Positions 44,992 to 53,922 of a DNA stretch of 64,000 nucleotides are shown one piece after another. Source of the DNA: CAVVST01 sp963750995. Lineage in GTDB: Bacteria > Acidobacteriota > Vicinamibacteria > Vicinamibacterales > UBA2999. Under the pieces are notes generated by a model that did not search any database, was not told where the DNA came from, and worked only from the letters and a program-made list of their open reading frames with translations. The stretch covers positions 310,001 through 374,000 of the forward strand of contig CAVVST010000005.1 in the NCBI GenBank assembly GCA_963750995.1, read 5' to 3'. Position numbers and translations under genes: made by a program. Positions within the stretch are counted from its first letter, which is position 1. Each line of letters starts with the position of its first letter.

Positions 44992-46407
44992 CTACGAACT
45001 GCCGACGAACACGAACTCGCCGCGGCTCAATTCCGGCGGGTTCCTGCCGTCGCCTCCGTAGCCAAGGTCTCGAATCCGGGGCATCTGCGCCGTGAGCCCG
45101 TTTTTCTGCACCTCCTCGACGACGTAGTTTTTGACGCGGCTGTAGAGGTCGTAGGTCGTCACGATGCCGCCTCCCTTCGGCGGATGCAGCGCCCGCAGCA
45201 CCGCGCTCGTGAAGAGTCCCCCGCCCCACTTCTGGAGGTCTTCATGCGCCACCTGGTTGGCATCGCCGGCGGTGATGACGAATCGGCTCCCCTCCCGGGC
45301 GAGCGCGAACACCTTCTCCCGCGTCCGGCGATCGAGCGGAGCCAGCACGTCACGCACGCCGGTGATCACCGTTCCGCTGTAGCAGGCGTCCAGCAGTACA
45401 AGGAGATGTTTCACTTTGACGCCGCGAATCCACGACATGAAACGCTCCATCGGCACGCGCGCACCTGACGACAGTACCAGGTCGGCGTCGCCGGTCTTCG
45501 ACTGCTGTCCATGGCCGGCGTAGTAGATCAGCAGCCGATCCTCGGGGCCGATCTGGTTGTTGAAATGTGCCTGTACCTGGCGGAGTGCACTTTCGGTCAC
45601 GGCGCGATCCGAAAGCACGACCACGCGGTCGAAGCCCTGCGCGGTGAGGTACGCCTTCATCCGCTCCACATCCTGGGCGGCGCCCGGCAGGTTCCTGCCG
45701 GCGTCGTCGTAGGTAGAGATCCCGAAGAGCAACGCGTAGCTGTTCTCGAACGGGCGGCCGTAAACGACGTTCGGCAGGTTGGACATGCCGGGCAGCGTGC
45801 TGGCGGTCTTCACGAACCGCTCGACGAGCCCCGGCGCGCTCGATCGCGTTCGGGCGGCCGTCCGGATCACCTCGTTCGGAAGAATTTCCGCGGGGTGCAC
45901 CGTCGTCGAGACGGTCATGAAGCCGTTGAACTGGAAGCCGGCCGGCCGGAGGAAGAACACGTAGCCGCTGCGTGATTGGGCCGGTCGCAGCTCGAGGCTG
46001 GTGAGCCCCCGTTCGAACGGATCGGGCGCCCAGTCGGACTGCGTCAGCCTCTTCAGGATTTCGTGAAGTCTCACATCCTCGGAAAGGCGCTGCTTCGCTT
46101 CCCTGGCCTCGATCGGACGAACCTGCACCGTCGGTCCGCCGGCACTCCCCAGCGTCAGGCGGAGATCCTGGGTACCAAGCGCGATTGGCGATTCAGAAAT
46201 GTTCCGCGCCGTGATCCACACCGGGAACACGAGCGTCCCCTGCAGGCGCGCGAAGATGGCAACAGGGTCCTCGTAGCTGATGTCGAGCTGAAGCGCCGGC
46301 GGCGTTCCGAGGACGACGCTCGTGCGCACGTCCTGTGCGGCGGCACTGCGCGCAAAGCACAGGGCCGCCAGCACAACGGCCGCGCCGGCGAGTCGGCTTG
46401 TCACCAT
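44992..46407 (-). CDS. Secreted caspase-fold (peptidase C14) protein
   Basis: 471 aa with a signal peptide (R-S-A-A-A-Q-D). Residues ~30-200 are a beta-rich domain of unknown type. From ~222 a caspase fold follows: Y-A-L-L-F-G-I-S-T-Y-D, the catalytic His299 in I-Y-Y-A-G-H-G and the catalytic Cys342 in L-L-D-A-C-Y-S-G. Both catalytic residues are present, so it should be an active metacaspase- or paracaspase-like cysteine protease, here in the periplasm. It sits between a putative outer-membrane protein (overlapping by 7 bp) and a small membrane protein, probably as one operon. Confidence 0.88.
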   Translation of the reverse strand: MVTSRLAGAAVVLAALCFARSAAAQDVRTSVVLGTPPALQLDISYEDPVAIFARLQGTLVFPVWITARNISESPIALGTQDLRLTLGSAGGPTVQVRPIEAREAKQRLSEDVRLHEILKRLTQSDWAPDPFERGLTSLELRPAQSRSGYVFFLRPAGFQFNGFMTVSTTVHPAEILPNEVIRTAARTRSSAPGLVERFVKTASTLPGMSNLPNVVYGRPFENSYALLFGISTYDDAGRNLPGAAQDVERMKAYLTAQGFDRVVVLSDRAVTESALRQVQAHFNNQIGPEDRLLIYYAGHGQQSKTGDADLVLSSGARVPMERFMSWIRGVKVKHLLVLLDACYSGTVITGVRDVLAPLDRRTREKVFALAREGSRFVITAGDANQVAHEDLQKWGGGLFTSAVLRALHPPKGGGIVTTYDLYSRVKNYVVEEVQKNGLTAQMPRIRDLGYGGDGRNPPELSRGEFVFVGSS

Positions 46408-47600
46408 CCGAAGTTTCCCTGGAAGAACAACGATTGGCCGAGCATGTCGCCGAACGACGTCACCTTGTAGCCGGCGTCGATCGACGCGCCTGGCGCAAGC
46501 GCATACATCACGCCGCCGAGCACCATGTGCATCGCCGGCCGATCGATCGAAGACTCGAGCGCATAGGTTTCCGCCACCCGGCCGATCACGGACAGCGTGG
46601 TGGTTGCGTCGAACCGAACCGTTCCGCCCACCGTGAGGTCGTACGCGATCCCCCGGTCATTGAGCGCATCCGCAATCGCGGCACGGAAGGTTCCTTCTTC
46701 GCCGGGTGGGACGTAACTCTTGGTGCCCTGCAACAGGCCACCACCCCCGACCGTCACGCGCGCGAACCGGCGCCGCGCCGACGCCCAGCCGCCGCCGGCG
46801 ACGTCGAGCGAGCCGAAGCGGATCGGATCGATTTGAGGCGATGTTGCCGCGAGGCTCCGCGAGCTCGAGTAGAGGAAGCCCGCGCGCGCGGTACCGCCGA
46901 TCCGGAATATCGTGGTATCGCCGCGCTCGATGAACGGATGGTAGTCAACGGCCGCGCTCGTCGCCGAGGTGCGGAGCCCGTCCTCCTGGCGGCCGAAGCG
47001 CCCCTGGACAGACAGCGTCCGGCTGAACCCGAACACCCCCTGCGCGCCCCACGCAGAATCGCCGGATGCGCGGTTGTCGCGGTGCAGCCATTCGGTCTCG
47101 AACAGCCCACCCGCACCCAGGCGGCTTCGCGACTGCGTCTCGTTGGCGTCGAGAACCGTCGTCAGCAGCAGCTGCTGCGAGTACAGCCCCGCCATGTCGC
47201 GTCCCGCGGCCGCGGCAGACAAGCCTCCCGGAAAGAGGACCGTCAGCAACGGCCCGGCATTATCGCGGGCCCACTGCTCGAACTCCGCGCGCGTGCCGAC
47301 AAAGGGCGTCGTGAACCCGGTGCCGGCGGGAGGCGTCGTGCCATCACGTGGAACGACCCGAAAGGAGATGATGTCGGCGCCTTCGAAGTCGCCCAGCTCT
47401 CCTGTCTGGTTGGTAACTGTGGCGTCGACCAGGCCGGAGAAGAGCCGCGCCCGGTCGAACAGCAGACCGGTGGGCAGCGCCTGCGACGGCAGGGACAGAA
47501 TCGCCTGTGAGAACTCCGTACTCTGCGCCCCGGCCAGGGACGCTGCGCCGAGATTCACCGCAAGGACCGCACACCAGCCCTTCACTAGATATCGCGTCAT
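46401..47600 (-). CDS. Putative outer-membrane beta-barrel protein
   Basis: 399 aa, signal peptide to S-L-A-G-A-Q. The C-terminal ~250 residues are a series of alternating hydrophobic strands (T-L-S-V-Q-G-R-F-G-R, T-A-R-A-G-F-L-Y-S-S, A-R-V-T-V-G-G-G-G, Y-D-L-T-V-G-G-T-V-R-F) ending S-L-F-F-Q-G-N-F-G-W, with a terminal aromatic residue as in outer-membrane barrels. No family recognised. Its stop overlaps the caspase-fold gene start, which suggests the two products are made together, perhaps one as surface partner of the protease. Confidence 0.72.
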   Translation of the reverse strand: MTRYLVKGWCAVLAVNLGAASLAGAQSTEFSQAILSLPSQALPTGLLFDRARLFSGLVDATVTNQTGELGDFEGADIISFRVVPRDGTTPPAGTGFTTPFVGTRAEFEQWARDNAGPLLTVLFPGGLSAAAAGRDMAGLYSQQLLLTTVLDANETQSRSRLGAGGLFETEWLHRDNRASGDSAWGAQGVFGFSRTLSVQGRFGRQEDGLRTSATSAAVDYHPFIERGDTTIFRIGGTARAGFLYSSSRSLAATSPQIDPIRFGSLDVAGGGWASARRRFARVTVGGGGLLQGTKSYVPPGEEGTFRAAIADALNDRGIAYDLTVGGTVRFDATTTLSVIGRVAETYALESSIDRPAMHMVLGGVMYALAPGASIDAGYKVTSFGDMLGQSLFFQGNFGW

Positions 47601-47678
47601 AGGACCTCCAATCCGGGAACTATCCTGATTAACGCCGCCGGCACGGCGTTGGAACAGGCGGATGGAGGCGTCGAGCCG

Positions 47679-48758
47679 CTAGCGGACTTTGTGTCCGTCT
47701 ATGCGCGTCGCGGTGGACGGATCGTTCCGGTCGCGGCGCCAGGTGGGATGGTTGAAGTGAATGACCGAGTCTCCGTTATGGGAGATGACGGCATTGTCGA
47801 AGATCAGCGAGCCGATGCGGCGCCAGTTCGTGAACGTGCGGCGCTCCTTCGCGGCGGAGCCGGTTGTGCGCCCCTCGTCCGTGACTTCGATCAGGAACGT
47901 CAATGTCCGCCTCGGTCGTGGGTCACCCTTGTCGAACAGGTGCGCCATGACTTCGTCGCGGAAATCCAGGTCGGCGCCGGCAATTCTCGGCTGGTGCGGC
48001 GCGACCAGGAGCCGCATGAACTCGGGGGCGCGCGTCGGCTGGCCGGCGGGCTTGCCCAGCTCGGCAATGGGGTACAGCTGCCGGATGGTGGGCTCGGCGT
48101 CGACACGGCGGAACACCAACCCGATGACGAACAGCAGCCCTGCCCCGGCGCCCCGGTTGGCCAGCGTCGTGTCCGGCGCGTTCCGCAGCTCGACATCGTT
48201 GATGAACTCGGTCATCGATCCGCCGAGATCGTCCTGGGTGATGAAATTCGCTGTCGGCAGCGGCTCGACGTGATTGGCGTCCACGGTTGGAAACAGCTTG
48301 CCGACCAGGGACAGCGATCTCATCTGGCCGCGGCGGGTCTCGGTGCAGCAGGTGGAGTACCGCGCAATCACGCGGGCGGTACTGCCGCCGCGGAAATAGC
48401 CGGTGTATTCGGTGTTCTGATCGATCGACCAGATGCCGGTCAGGCAGATGCCGTTCGGGTGCACGAGCCGGCGGAAGCCCTTGCCATCGGCGCCCCATCG
48501 GAGGTCGGCGCGCGAATCGAGCGCCCGCTCGCTGTCGCGTTGAAATTGACGTGGTATGCCGAAGGTGGCCAGCCCGCCGACGACGGTGCGGAAGGAGACT
48601 TCGGAAACCGGCAGCGGCGGTTCCCCCGGCGCGCCCCATATCTGCTGGTAAGGGTTCGCGAACACCGCGGCCACGACATCCGAGAACCGCGACCCCGCAT
48701 ATCGCCCGCCTTCGTCAACGCTCGTCGAGCCACCCTGAGTTTCTGCGATCCCGGCCAT
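47679..48758 (-). CDS. Catalase-like superfamily protein
   Basis: About 359 aa, no signal peptide. The segment H-P-N-G-I-C-L-T-G-I-W, Y-T-G-Y-F-R-G-G, V-I-A-R-Y-S-T and R-R-G-Q-M-R-S-L-S-L-V-G-K-L-F-P-T, then A-N-F-I-T-Q-D-D, follows the order of the catalase core (heme-side His, R-F-S-T, nitrogen-rich strand and F-F-I-R-D). A heme protein or a catalase-related non-catalase is likely. The ATG at 48758 has GAGGGTGG upstream; an ATG at 48776 lacks a site. Its neighbours are the caspase operon and the divergent TIR gene. Confidence 0.6.
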   Translation of the reverse strand: MAGIAETQGGSTSVDEGGRYAGSRFSDVVAAVFANPYQQIWGAPGEPPLPVSEVSFRTVVGGLATFGIPRQFQRDSERALDSRADLRWGADGKGFRRLVHPNGICLTGIWSIDQNTEYTGYFRGGSTARVIARYSTCCTETRRGQMRSLSLVGKLFPTVDANHVEPLPTANFITQDDLGGSMTEFINDVELRNAPDTTLANRGAGAGLLFVIGLVFRRVDAEPTIRQLYPIAELGKPAGQPTRAPEFMRLLVAPHQPRIAGADLDFRDEVMAHLFDKGDPRPRRTLTFLIEVTDEGRTTGSAAKERRTFTNWRRIGSLIFDNAVISHNGDSVIHFNHPTWRRDRNDPSTATRIDGHKVR

Positions 48759-48898
48759 GGCGCCACCCTCACGCATGTGCGCAGAAATGCATCAAACGCC
48801 GGAGGGGGCGGCACACTCTACCACGCCCCACGGTTGTTCGGTTTGAGGCCGGTGCGGCGTTGGATCACAAAACGCGCTAAGATGCGTCCGCCAAAACC

Positions 48899-50296
48899 AT
48901 GACCGCGACCCTCCCGAAGGCGTTCATCAGCTATCGCCGGAGCGACTCGCTCTCGGCGACAGGGCGGTTATACGACCGGTTGAACGTGGCCTACCCGGGC
49001 ATGTTCTTCCGCGACGTCAGCGGCATTGGCGTCGGCGTCGATTTCACCAAGGAGATCGAGCGCGCCGTCGCGTCGAGCCTGCTCCTGATCGCGGTGATTG
49101 GTCCGGAATGGACCACTGAATCGGCCGACGGCAAGCGGCGCCTCGACGATCCGGACGACTTCGTCCGCCTCGAGGTCTCGAGCGCGCTGAAGAGAAACAT
49201 CCGCATCATCCCGGTCCTCGTCGGCGGCGCTTCCATGCCGGAGGAACACGAGCTGCCGGCGGAGCTGCACCCTCTGCGCAAGTGGAACGCCATCCAGCTG
49301 GTCGAGGAGTACTACGAGGAGGGACTCGAGCGCCTGATCGACGCGCTCACCCCGCAGCTGGGCGAGCCGCGCACCCGCGAGCGGGCCAACCACGACCGCG
49401 CCGACGCGGAGCGCAAGCTGACGGAGCTGCGCGGCCAGGCCGAATCCGCCCTCGCCGTGGAAGACTGGTTCGCCGGCATCCAGGCGCTGCAGGCGGCCGT
49501 CTCGCTCGATCCCAACAACACCAGCGTCGCCGCCCGTCTCCGCTGGGCCCACGATCAGCGCAAGGTTTCCAGCCTGTTCGCCGAGGGCCAGGAACTGTAC
49601 GAGCAGGGAAAGAAGAGCCTGGCGCTGGCGCGATTCCGCCAGGTCCGCGTCAGCGGCGGCAGCTACAAGAACGTCACCGAGCTGATTGAACAGCTCGAAC
49701 GTGAGCTGGCGTCCGACAACAGGCGGTCCACGGTCCGCAACTGGACCGCCAGCGCCGTGGCCGCCGTCTGCCTCGCGATTGTCGCCGCGGGAGGGCTGGT
49801 GGTGTGGGTGGTCCGTTCGGAGTTCGCCGCCGCCACATCGTCAGATGATGAATCGTCTGACGCGACCGATGTCGAGCCCACCGAGCCGGACGCCGATCAG
49901 CCTGCACCGCCGTCTCGAGCGGCAGTGGATCCGGTTCGGGCGCCTGCTGACGAGCCCGAACCCGAGTCCGAAGCGGAGCCGGCCGAGCAAAGCGATGGTC
50001 CCGGGTTCCCCGGCGTCGGCCGCTGGCGGATGACGGCGCAGCAGAACGAAGCGATGTCCATCTTGTTGAATCTCGAAGACGACGGCTCGTTCCAGGTATC
50101 GATGCCCGCCGGCGTCCTCAATCTCCCGCTCAGCGGCGGTCGCTACGCGTACAACGACGCGACCGGGATGCTCCAGATCACGGGCATGAACAACCTGAAC
50201 GCCTACTTCAACGAGATCATCCAGATCATCGAGCGCGAGGACGATCACTTCCACGCCAGCTACCTGGGCTCGATCTGGGAGCTGGAGTCCGAGTAG
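48899..50296 (+). CDS. TIR-domain protein with TPR-like segment, one TM helix and a C-terminal beta domain
   Basis: 465 aa. Residues 1-150 form a TIR domain (K-A-F-I-S-Y-R-R-S-D; F-T-K-E-I-E-R-A-V; F-V-R-L-E-V-S-S-A-L, where E92 is at the position of the NADase glutamate; I-I-P-V-L-V-G). Residues ~165-275 are helical and TPR-like. A TM helix spans ~283-305, then an acidic Pro/Glu linker and a C-terminal small beta domain (V-G-R-W-R-M-T-A-Q-Q-N, G-S-F-Q-V-S-M-P). The TIR would face the cytoplasm and the C-domain the envelope, like a signal-sensing TIR receptor. TIR enzymes cleave NAD in immune and death systems. Confidence 0.83.
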   Translation: MTATLPKAFISYRRSDSLSATGRLYDRLNVAYPGMFFRDVSGIGVGVDFTKEIERAVASSLLLIAVIGPEWTTESADGKRRLDDPDDFVRLEVSSALKRNIRIIPVLVGGASMPEEHELPAELHPLRKWNAIQLVEEYYEEGLERLIDALTPQLGEPRTRERANHDRADAERKLTELRGQAESALAVEDWFAGIQALQAAVSLDPNNTSVAARLRWAHDQRKVSSLFAEGQELYEQGKKSLALARFRQVRVSGGSYKNVTELIEQLERELASDNRRSTVRNWTASAVAAVCLAIVAAGGLVVWVVRSEFAAATSSDDESSDATDVEPTEPDADQPAPPSRAAVDPVRAPADEPEPESEAEPAEQSDGPGFPGVGRWRMTAQQNEAMSILLNLEDDGSFQVSMPAGVLNLPLSGGRYAYNDATGMLQITGMNNLNAYFNEIIQIIEREDDHFHASYLGSIWELESE

Positions 50297-50467
50297 TTCA
50301 TCAGATTACTCGCTCGAGGTCGACGCGTGGAGCATCTCCATACTCCTCGCGCGCTTTCACTTGCGCCTTCGGCGAGCCAATCTAGTGGCTTGACAGCCCC
50401 CCACCGCGGTGACAGCATCCGCCTTCTATCGGGCCAGTCAAGGCTCGCAAAACGAGGAGGCGGAAGG

Positions 50468-53400
50468 ATGTCGACGCTGCGCATTCTGCGGAACGTTTCC
50501 CTCGGCGTGCTGATCCTTCTTGCGACAACCCCGGTCGCGTGGGCACAAGCCTCTGCCCAGCTCGCCGGTTCGGTGAGAGACGAGAGCGGCGCGGTGTTAC
50601 CTGGCGTCACCGTGACCGTCACGCAAACTGACACTGGTTTCACGCGAACCGCTGTGACGGACGAGAGCGGCAATTATGTGATGCCGAACCTGCCAACTGG
50701 TCCGTACCGGTTGGAGGTGTCACTCCAGGGATTCCGTACCTACGTCCAGACCGGCATCGTGTTGCAAGTCGCGGCGACGCCGACCATCAACACGGTGCTG
50801 GCGGTAGGCGACCTCGCCGAGACGGTCACGGTTGAAGGGTCCGCACCGCTGGTCGACGTACGGAGCGCCGGCATCAGCGAAGTGGTCGAGCAGGAGCGGA
50901 TTCTCGAGCTTCCGCTCCAGGGGCGTCAGGTCACCGATCTGATCGTCCTCGCTGGAGCGGCGGTGCAGACCGGAGCCCCGGGGAACCGCCATTTTCAGGG
51001 AGGAGCGAACATCTCCGTCGCCGGCGGACAGTCCTTCGGCGTCGCCTACCTGCTCGACGGAGCCATGCACAACGACCCGCAGAATAACGCGAGCCTGCCG
51101 CTCCCCTTCCCGGATGCACTGCAGGAGTTCCGAGTGGCGACGAGTGGACTGTCTGCGGAAAACGGGATGCACTCCGGGGCATCGGTGAATGCCGTGACGA
51201 AGTCGGGCGCGAACCGGTTCTCCGGCAACGTCTTTGAGTTCGTCCGGCACCACCGGTTCAACGCGACCAATCGGTTTGCCGCCCTGGGACCGGATGGCAC
51301 GCGGGTGGACGATGGACTGAGGCGCAACCAGTTCGGCGGGACTCTGGGCGGCCCGATTGTCAGGGACAGGCTCTTTTTCTTCGGCGCGTATCAGGGCACC
51401 GCGGTCCGTCAAAGGCCGGCAGCGAACCTGGCCTACGTTCCCACCACCTCCATGCTGGCCGGCGACTATACCGGCTTCGCTTCTCCGGCGTGTAACAGCG
51501 GCCGACAGATCACGTTGCGCGCGCCGTACGTCAACAACCGGGTCAGTCCCTCGCTCTTCAGTCCCGCTGCGGTGAAGCTGGCCGGTATGCTTCCAAAGAC
51601 TGACAATCCATGTGGCGAAATCAGGTTCACAACGTCGGCTGATGAGAACCAGGGACAGGTGGTGGCCAAGATCGACTATCAGAGGAACGCCGACCATTCA
51701 CTCTTCGGCCGATACATGGCCACGATTCACAAGGTCGATCCGGCGGCGTTGAGCCAGCCCGGCAACATCCTCGCTGCGGCAAGCTCAGGCCTGGACAACA
51801 TGGCCACGTCCATTGCGCTTGGCGATACGCGCGTGCTCAATTCGAGCACCGTCAACTCGTTTCGCCTGACCTACAACAACACAACCGTCGATCGTTACAA
51901 CGTACACGTCGTCGATGGGCCCGATCTGGGTGCAAAGGTTTTCAGCTACGAGCCGGGTCACATGCGCGTGAACGTGGACGGTGGATTCAGTCTCGGGCAG
52001 GACTCAGGCTACGGCCTTGCCGACAACGATGCCTACCAGGTGAGCAATGACCTGTCGCTCGTTCGAGGTGACCACCAGATGTCGGTCGGCGCCAACGTGG
52101 CGTACTGGCACTCCAAACAGTACACGTGCGCGCGATGCGGTGGCGACTGGCAGTTCAACGGCCAGACCACCGGCTTGGGACTGGCTGACTTTCTCCTGGG
52201 GCAGGCGTCGGTCATGGAGCATGGCGGGCCCGGTGGTCTCATCTTCGACCAGTGGTACCTGGGGGTGTTTGCACAAGACACGTGGCGAGCCTCGGGGCGT
52301 GTGACGCTGAACAGCGGTCTGCGGTGGGAGCCGTTCTTCGGACAGAACATTCTGAACGGCGCCGTCACCAACTTCAGCCTCGAGAATTTTCGAAGCGGAG
52401 TCAAGAGCACTCAGTTCGTCAACGCGCCGGCCGGCCTGCTCTTCCCCGGCGATTCCGGTTTCCCGCCAGGCAAAACAGGCATGAACAGGCAGTGGTGGAA
52501 TCTGTCGCCGCGCGTCGGAGTCGCGTGGGACGTGGCGGGGAATGGCCGCACGGCGGTGCGCGCCTCCTACGGAATCGCCTATGACATGCCGGCCGGGGAT
52601 TACCAGTTCCTGCAGGCCTCTGCACCACCGTTCGGAAACCGTCTGTTGATTCCCAGTCCAGCCGGTGGTTTCGACGATCCCTACAGAGACCTCGGCGGAG
52701 ATCCACACCCGATCGTGACGAGTCGAAATACCGAGTTTCCGCAGTTTGGAGCGTTCGGCTCGATCGAGCCCGACATCAACTCGCCGCGCGTGCAGTCGTG
52801 GAACGCGACCGTCGAACGCCAGATTGGGACTGACTGGCAGGCGGCGGCGAGCTATCTGGGTAACTACACGGACCGGCTGTGGGACATGGTCGGAATCAAT
52901 CCGGCGGTCTTCATGGGGACGGGCCCCTGCACGATTCACGGGGCGTTCTACTCCACGTGCAGCACGACGGCCAATATCAACAATCGCCGTATCTTGTTCC
53001 TGGAAAATCCAAGGGAGGGGGCGCTCATCGGCGCTGTGGATCTATACGCCGATCGCGGGAGTCAGACCTACCGCGGTTTGAAGCTGTCGGTTCAACGGCG
53101 CGCCGCCACCGGCGTGAGCGTCAGTGGGAACTACACCTGGTCGTACTGCTTCGGCAATCTGATGGGCGGCGGACTCAACCAGATAAGTAGCGGCTCGATC
53201 AATCCAGACGACCCGGACCTCGATCGCGGTAACTGTGATCAGAACCGGACCCATATCGCCAACCTGACCCTCGGATATCAAACGCCGCAGTTTGCCAGTT
53301 CCATAATGCGTGCGCTCGCATCGGGGTGGAGAGTGTCAGGAATTCTCAACGCTCGATCTGGCGCGTGGCTCACCGTGACAACGGGCCGGGACACTTCCCT

Positions 53401-53764
53401 CAACGGCCAGCGCTCGCAGCAGCAGCGCGTGAATCAGGTGAACGATGAAATGTATGGTGACAAGACCCTACTGAACTACCTGAACCGGGCCGCCTTCGCC
53501 TTGCCCGCTCTTGGCACATTCGGCAACCACGTCCGCAACAGCCTCCAGGGCCCAGGGTTCTGGAAGGCCGATATGGCCGTGTCCCGACTCGTGTCGTTCG
53601 CGAGCACCCAGAACCTGGAAATCCGTCTGGAGGCCTTCAACCTCTTCAACACCTTCAACTGGGGGATTCCCAATACGAACTTCAGTTCCGGTTCCTTCGG
53701 CCGGATCACGTCTATTGCAGGAGATCCACGCATCCTGCAATTCGGGATCAAGTACGGGTTCTAG
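50468..53764 (+). CDS. Oar-like TonB-dependent receptor (about 1098 aa)
   Basis: An intact long-subfamily receptor: signal peptide (P-V-A-W-A-Q), regulatory domain (Q-L-A-G-S-V-R-D-E-S-G-A-V-L-P-G-V), plug region I-L-E-L-P-L-Q-G-R-Q-V-T-D-L-I-V-L-A-G, and a barrel ending G-I-K-Y-G-F. Close paralogue of the receptors at 18399 and 21826, but its DNA looks less GC-rich (near 55-60% in places). GGAGGCGGAAGG precedes the ATG at 50468. It converges with the cassette C genes at 53923-57025. Confidence 0.9.
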   Translation: MSTLRILRNVSLGVLILLATTPVAWAQASAQLAGSVRDESGAVLPGVTVTVTQTDTGFTRTAVTDESGNYVMPNLPTGPYRLEVSLQGFRTYVQTGIVLQVAATPTINTVLAVGDLAETVTVEGSAPLVDVRSAGISEVVEQERILELPLQGRQVTDLIVLAGAAVQTGAPGNRHFQGGANISVAGGQSFGVAYLLDGAMHNDPQNNASLPLPFPDALQEFRVATSGLSAENGMHSGASVNAVTKSGANRFSGNVFEFVRHHRFNATNRFAALGPDGTRVDDGLRRNQFGGTLGGPIVRDRLFFFGAYQGTAVRQRPAANLAYVPTTSMLAGDYTGFASPACNSGRQITLRAPYVNNRVSPSLFSPAAVKLAGMLPKTDNPCGEIRFTTSADENQGQVVAKIDYQRNADHSLFGRYMATIHKVDPAALSQPGNILAAASSGLDNMATSIALGDTRVLNSSTVNSFRLTYNNTTVDRYNVHVVDGPDLGAKVFSYEPGHMRVNVDGGFSLGQDSGYGLADNDAYQVSNDLSLVRGDHQMSVGANVAYWHSKQYTCARCGGDWQFNGQTTGLGLADFLLGQASVMEHGGPGGLIFDQWYLGVFAQDTWRASGRVTLNSGLRWEPFFGQNILNGAVTNFSLENFRSGVKSTQFVNAPAGLLFPGDSGFPPGKTGMNRQWWNLSPRVGVAWDVAGNGRTAVRASYGIAYDMPAGDYQFLQASAPPFGNRLLIPSPAGGFDDPYRDLGGDPHPIVTSRNTEFPQFGAFGSIEPDINSPRVQSWNATVERQIGTDWQAAASYLGNYTDRLWDMVGINPAVFMGTGPCTIHGAFYSTCSTTANINNRRILFLENPREGALIGAVDLYADRGSQTYRGLKLSVQRRAATGVSVSGNYTWSYCFGNLMGGGLNQISSGSINPDDPDLDRGNCDQNRTHIANLTLGYQTPQFASSIMRALASGWRVSGILNARSGAWLTVTTGRDTSLNGQRSQQQRVNQVNDEMYGDKTLLNYLNRAAFALPALGTFGNHVRNSLQGPGFWKADMAVSRLVSFASTQNLEIRLEAFNLFNTFNWGIPNTNFSSGSFGRITSIAGDPRILQFGIKYGF

Positions 53765-53794
53765 TGAGCGTTTTCGATAGTAGTTCGATAGTAG

Positions 53795-53882
53795 TGTCCG
53801 GCTTTAGCCGGACTCGCCGGGTCCGCCTGCCCTTCGACTTCGCTCAGGGCACCCCGAGCAACGTCGAGGGGTGAAGGCGGAC
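53795..53882. repeat. Composite REP element with a nested 42-bp hairpin
   Basis: GTCCGGCTTTAGCCGGAC (53795-53812) is followed by GTCCGCCTG (53821-53829), then a 42-bp insert 53830-53871, then TGAAGGCGGAC (53872-53882). The insert has arms CCCTTCGAC/GTCGAGGGG and inner GCTC/GAGC. Without it the outer palindrome is the same as at 28480-28497. It lies between convergent genes. Confidence 0.85.
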
Positions 53883-53922
53883 GCTAGTACTTGCGAAACG
53901 CGGTATCGCGGAGCGGGGCCGA

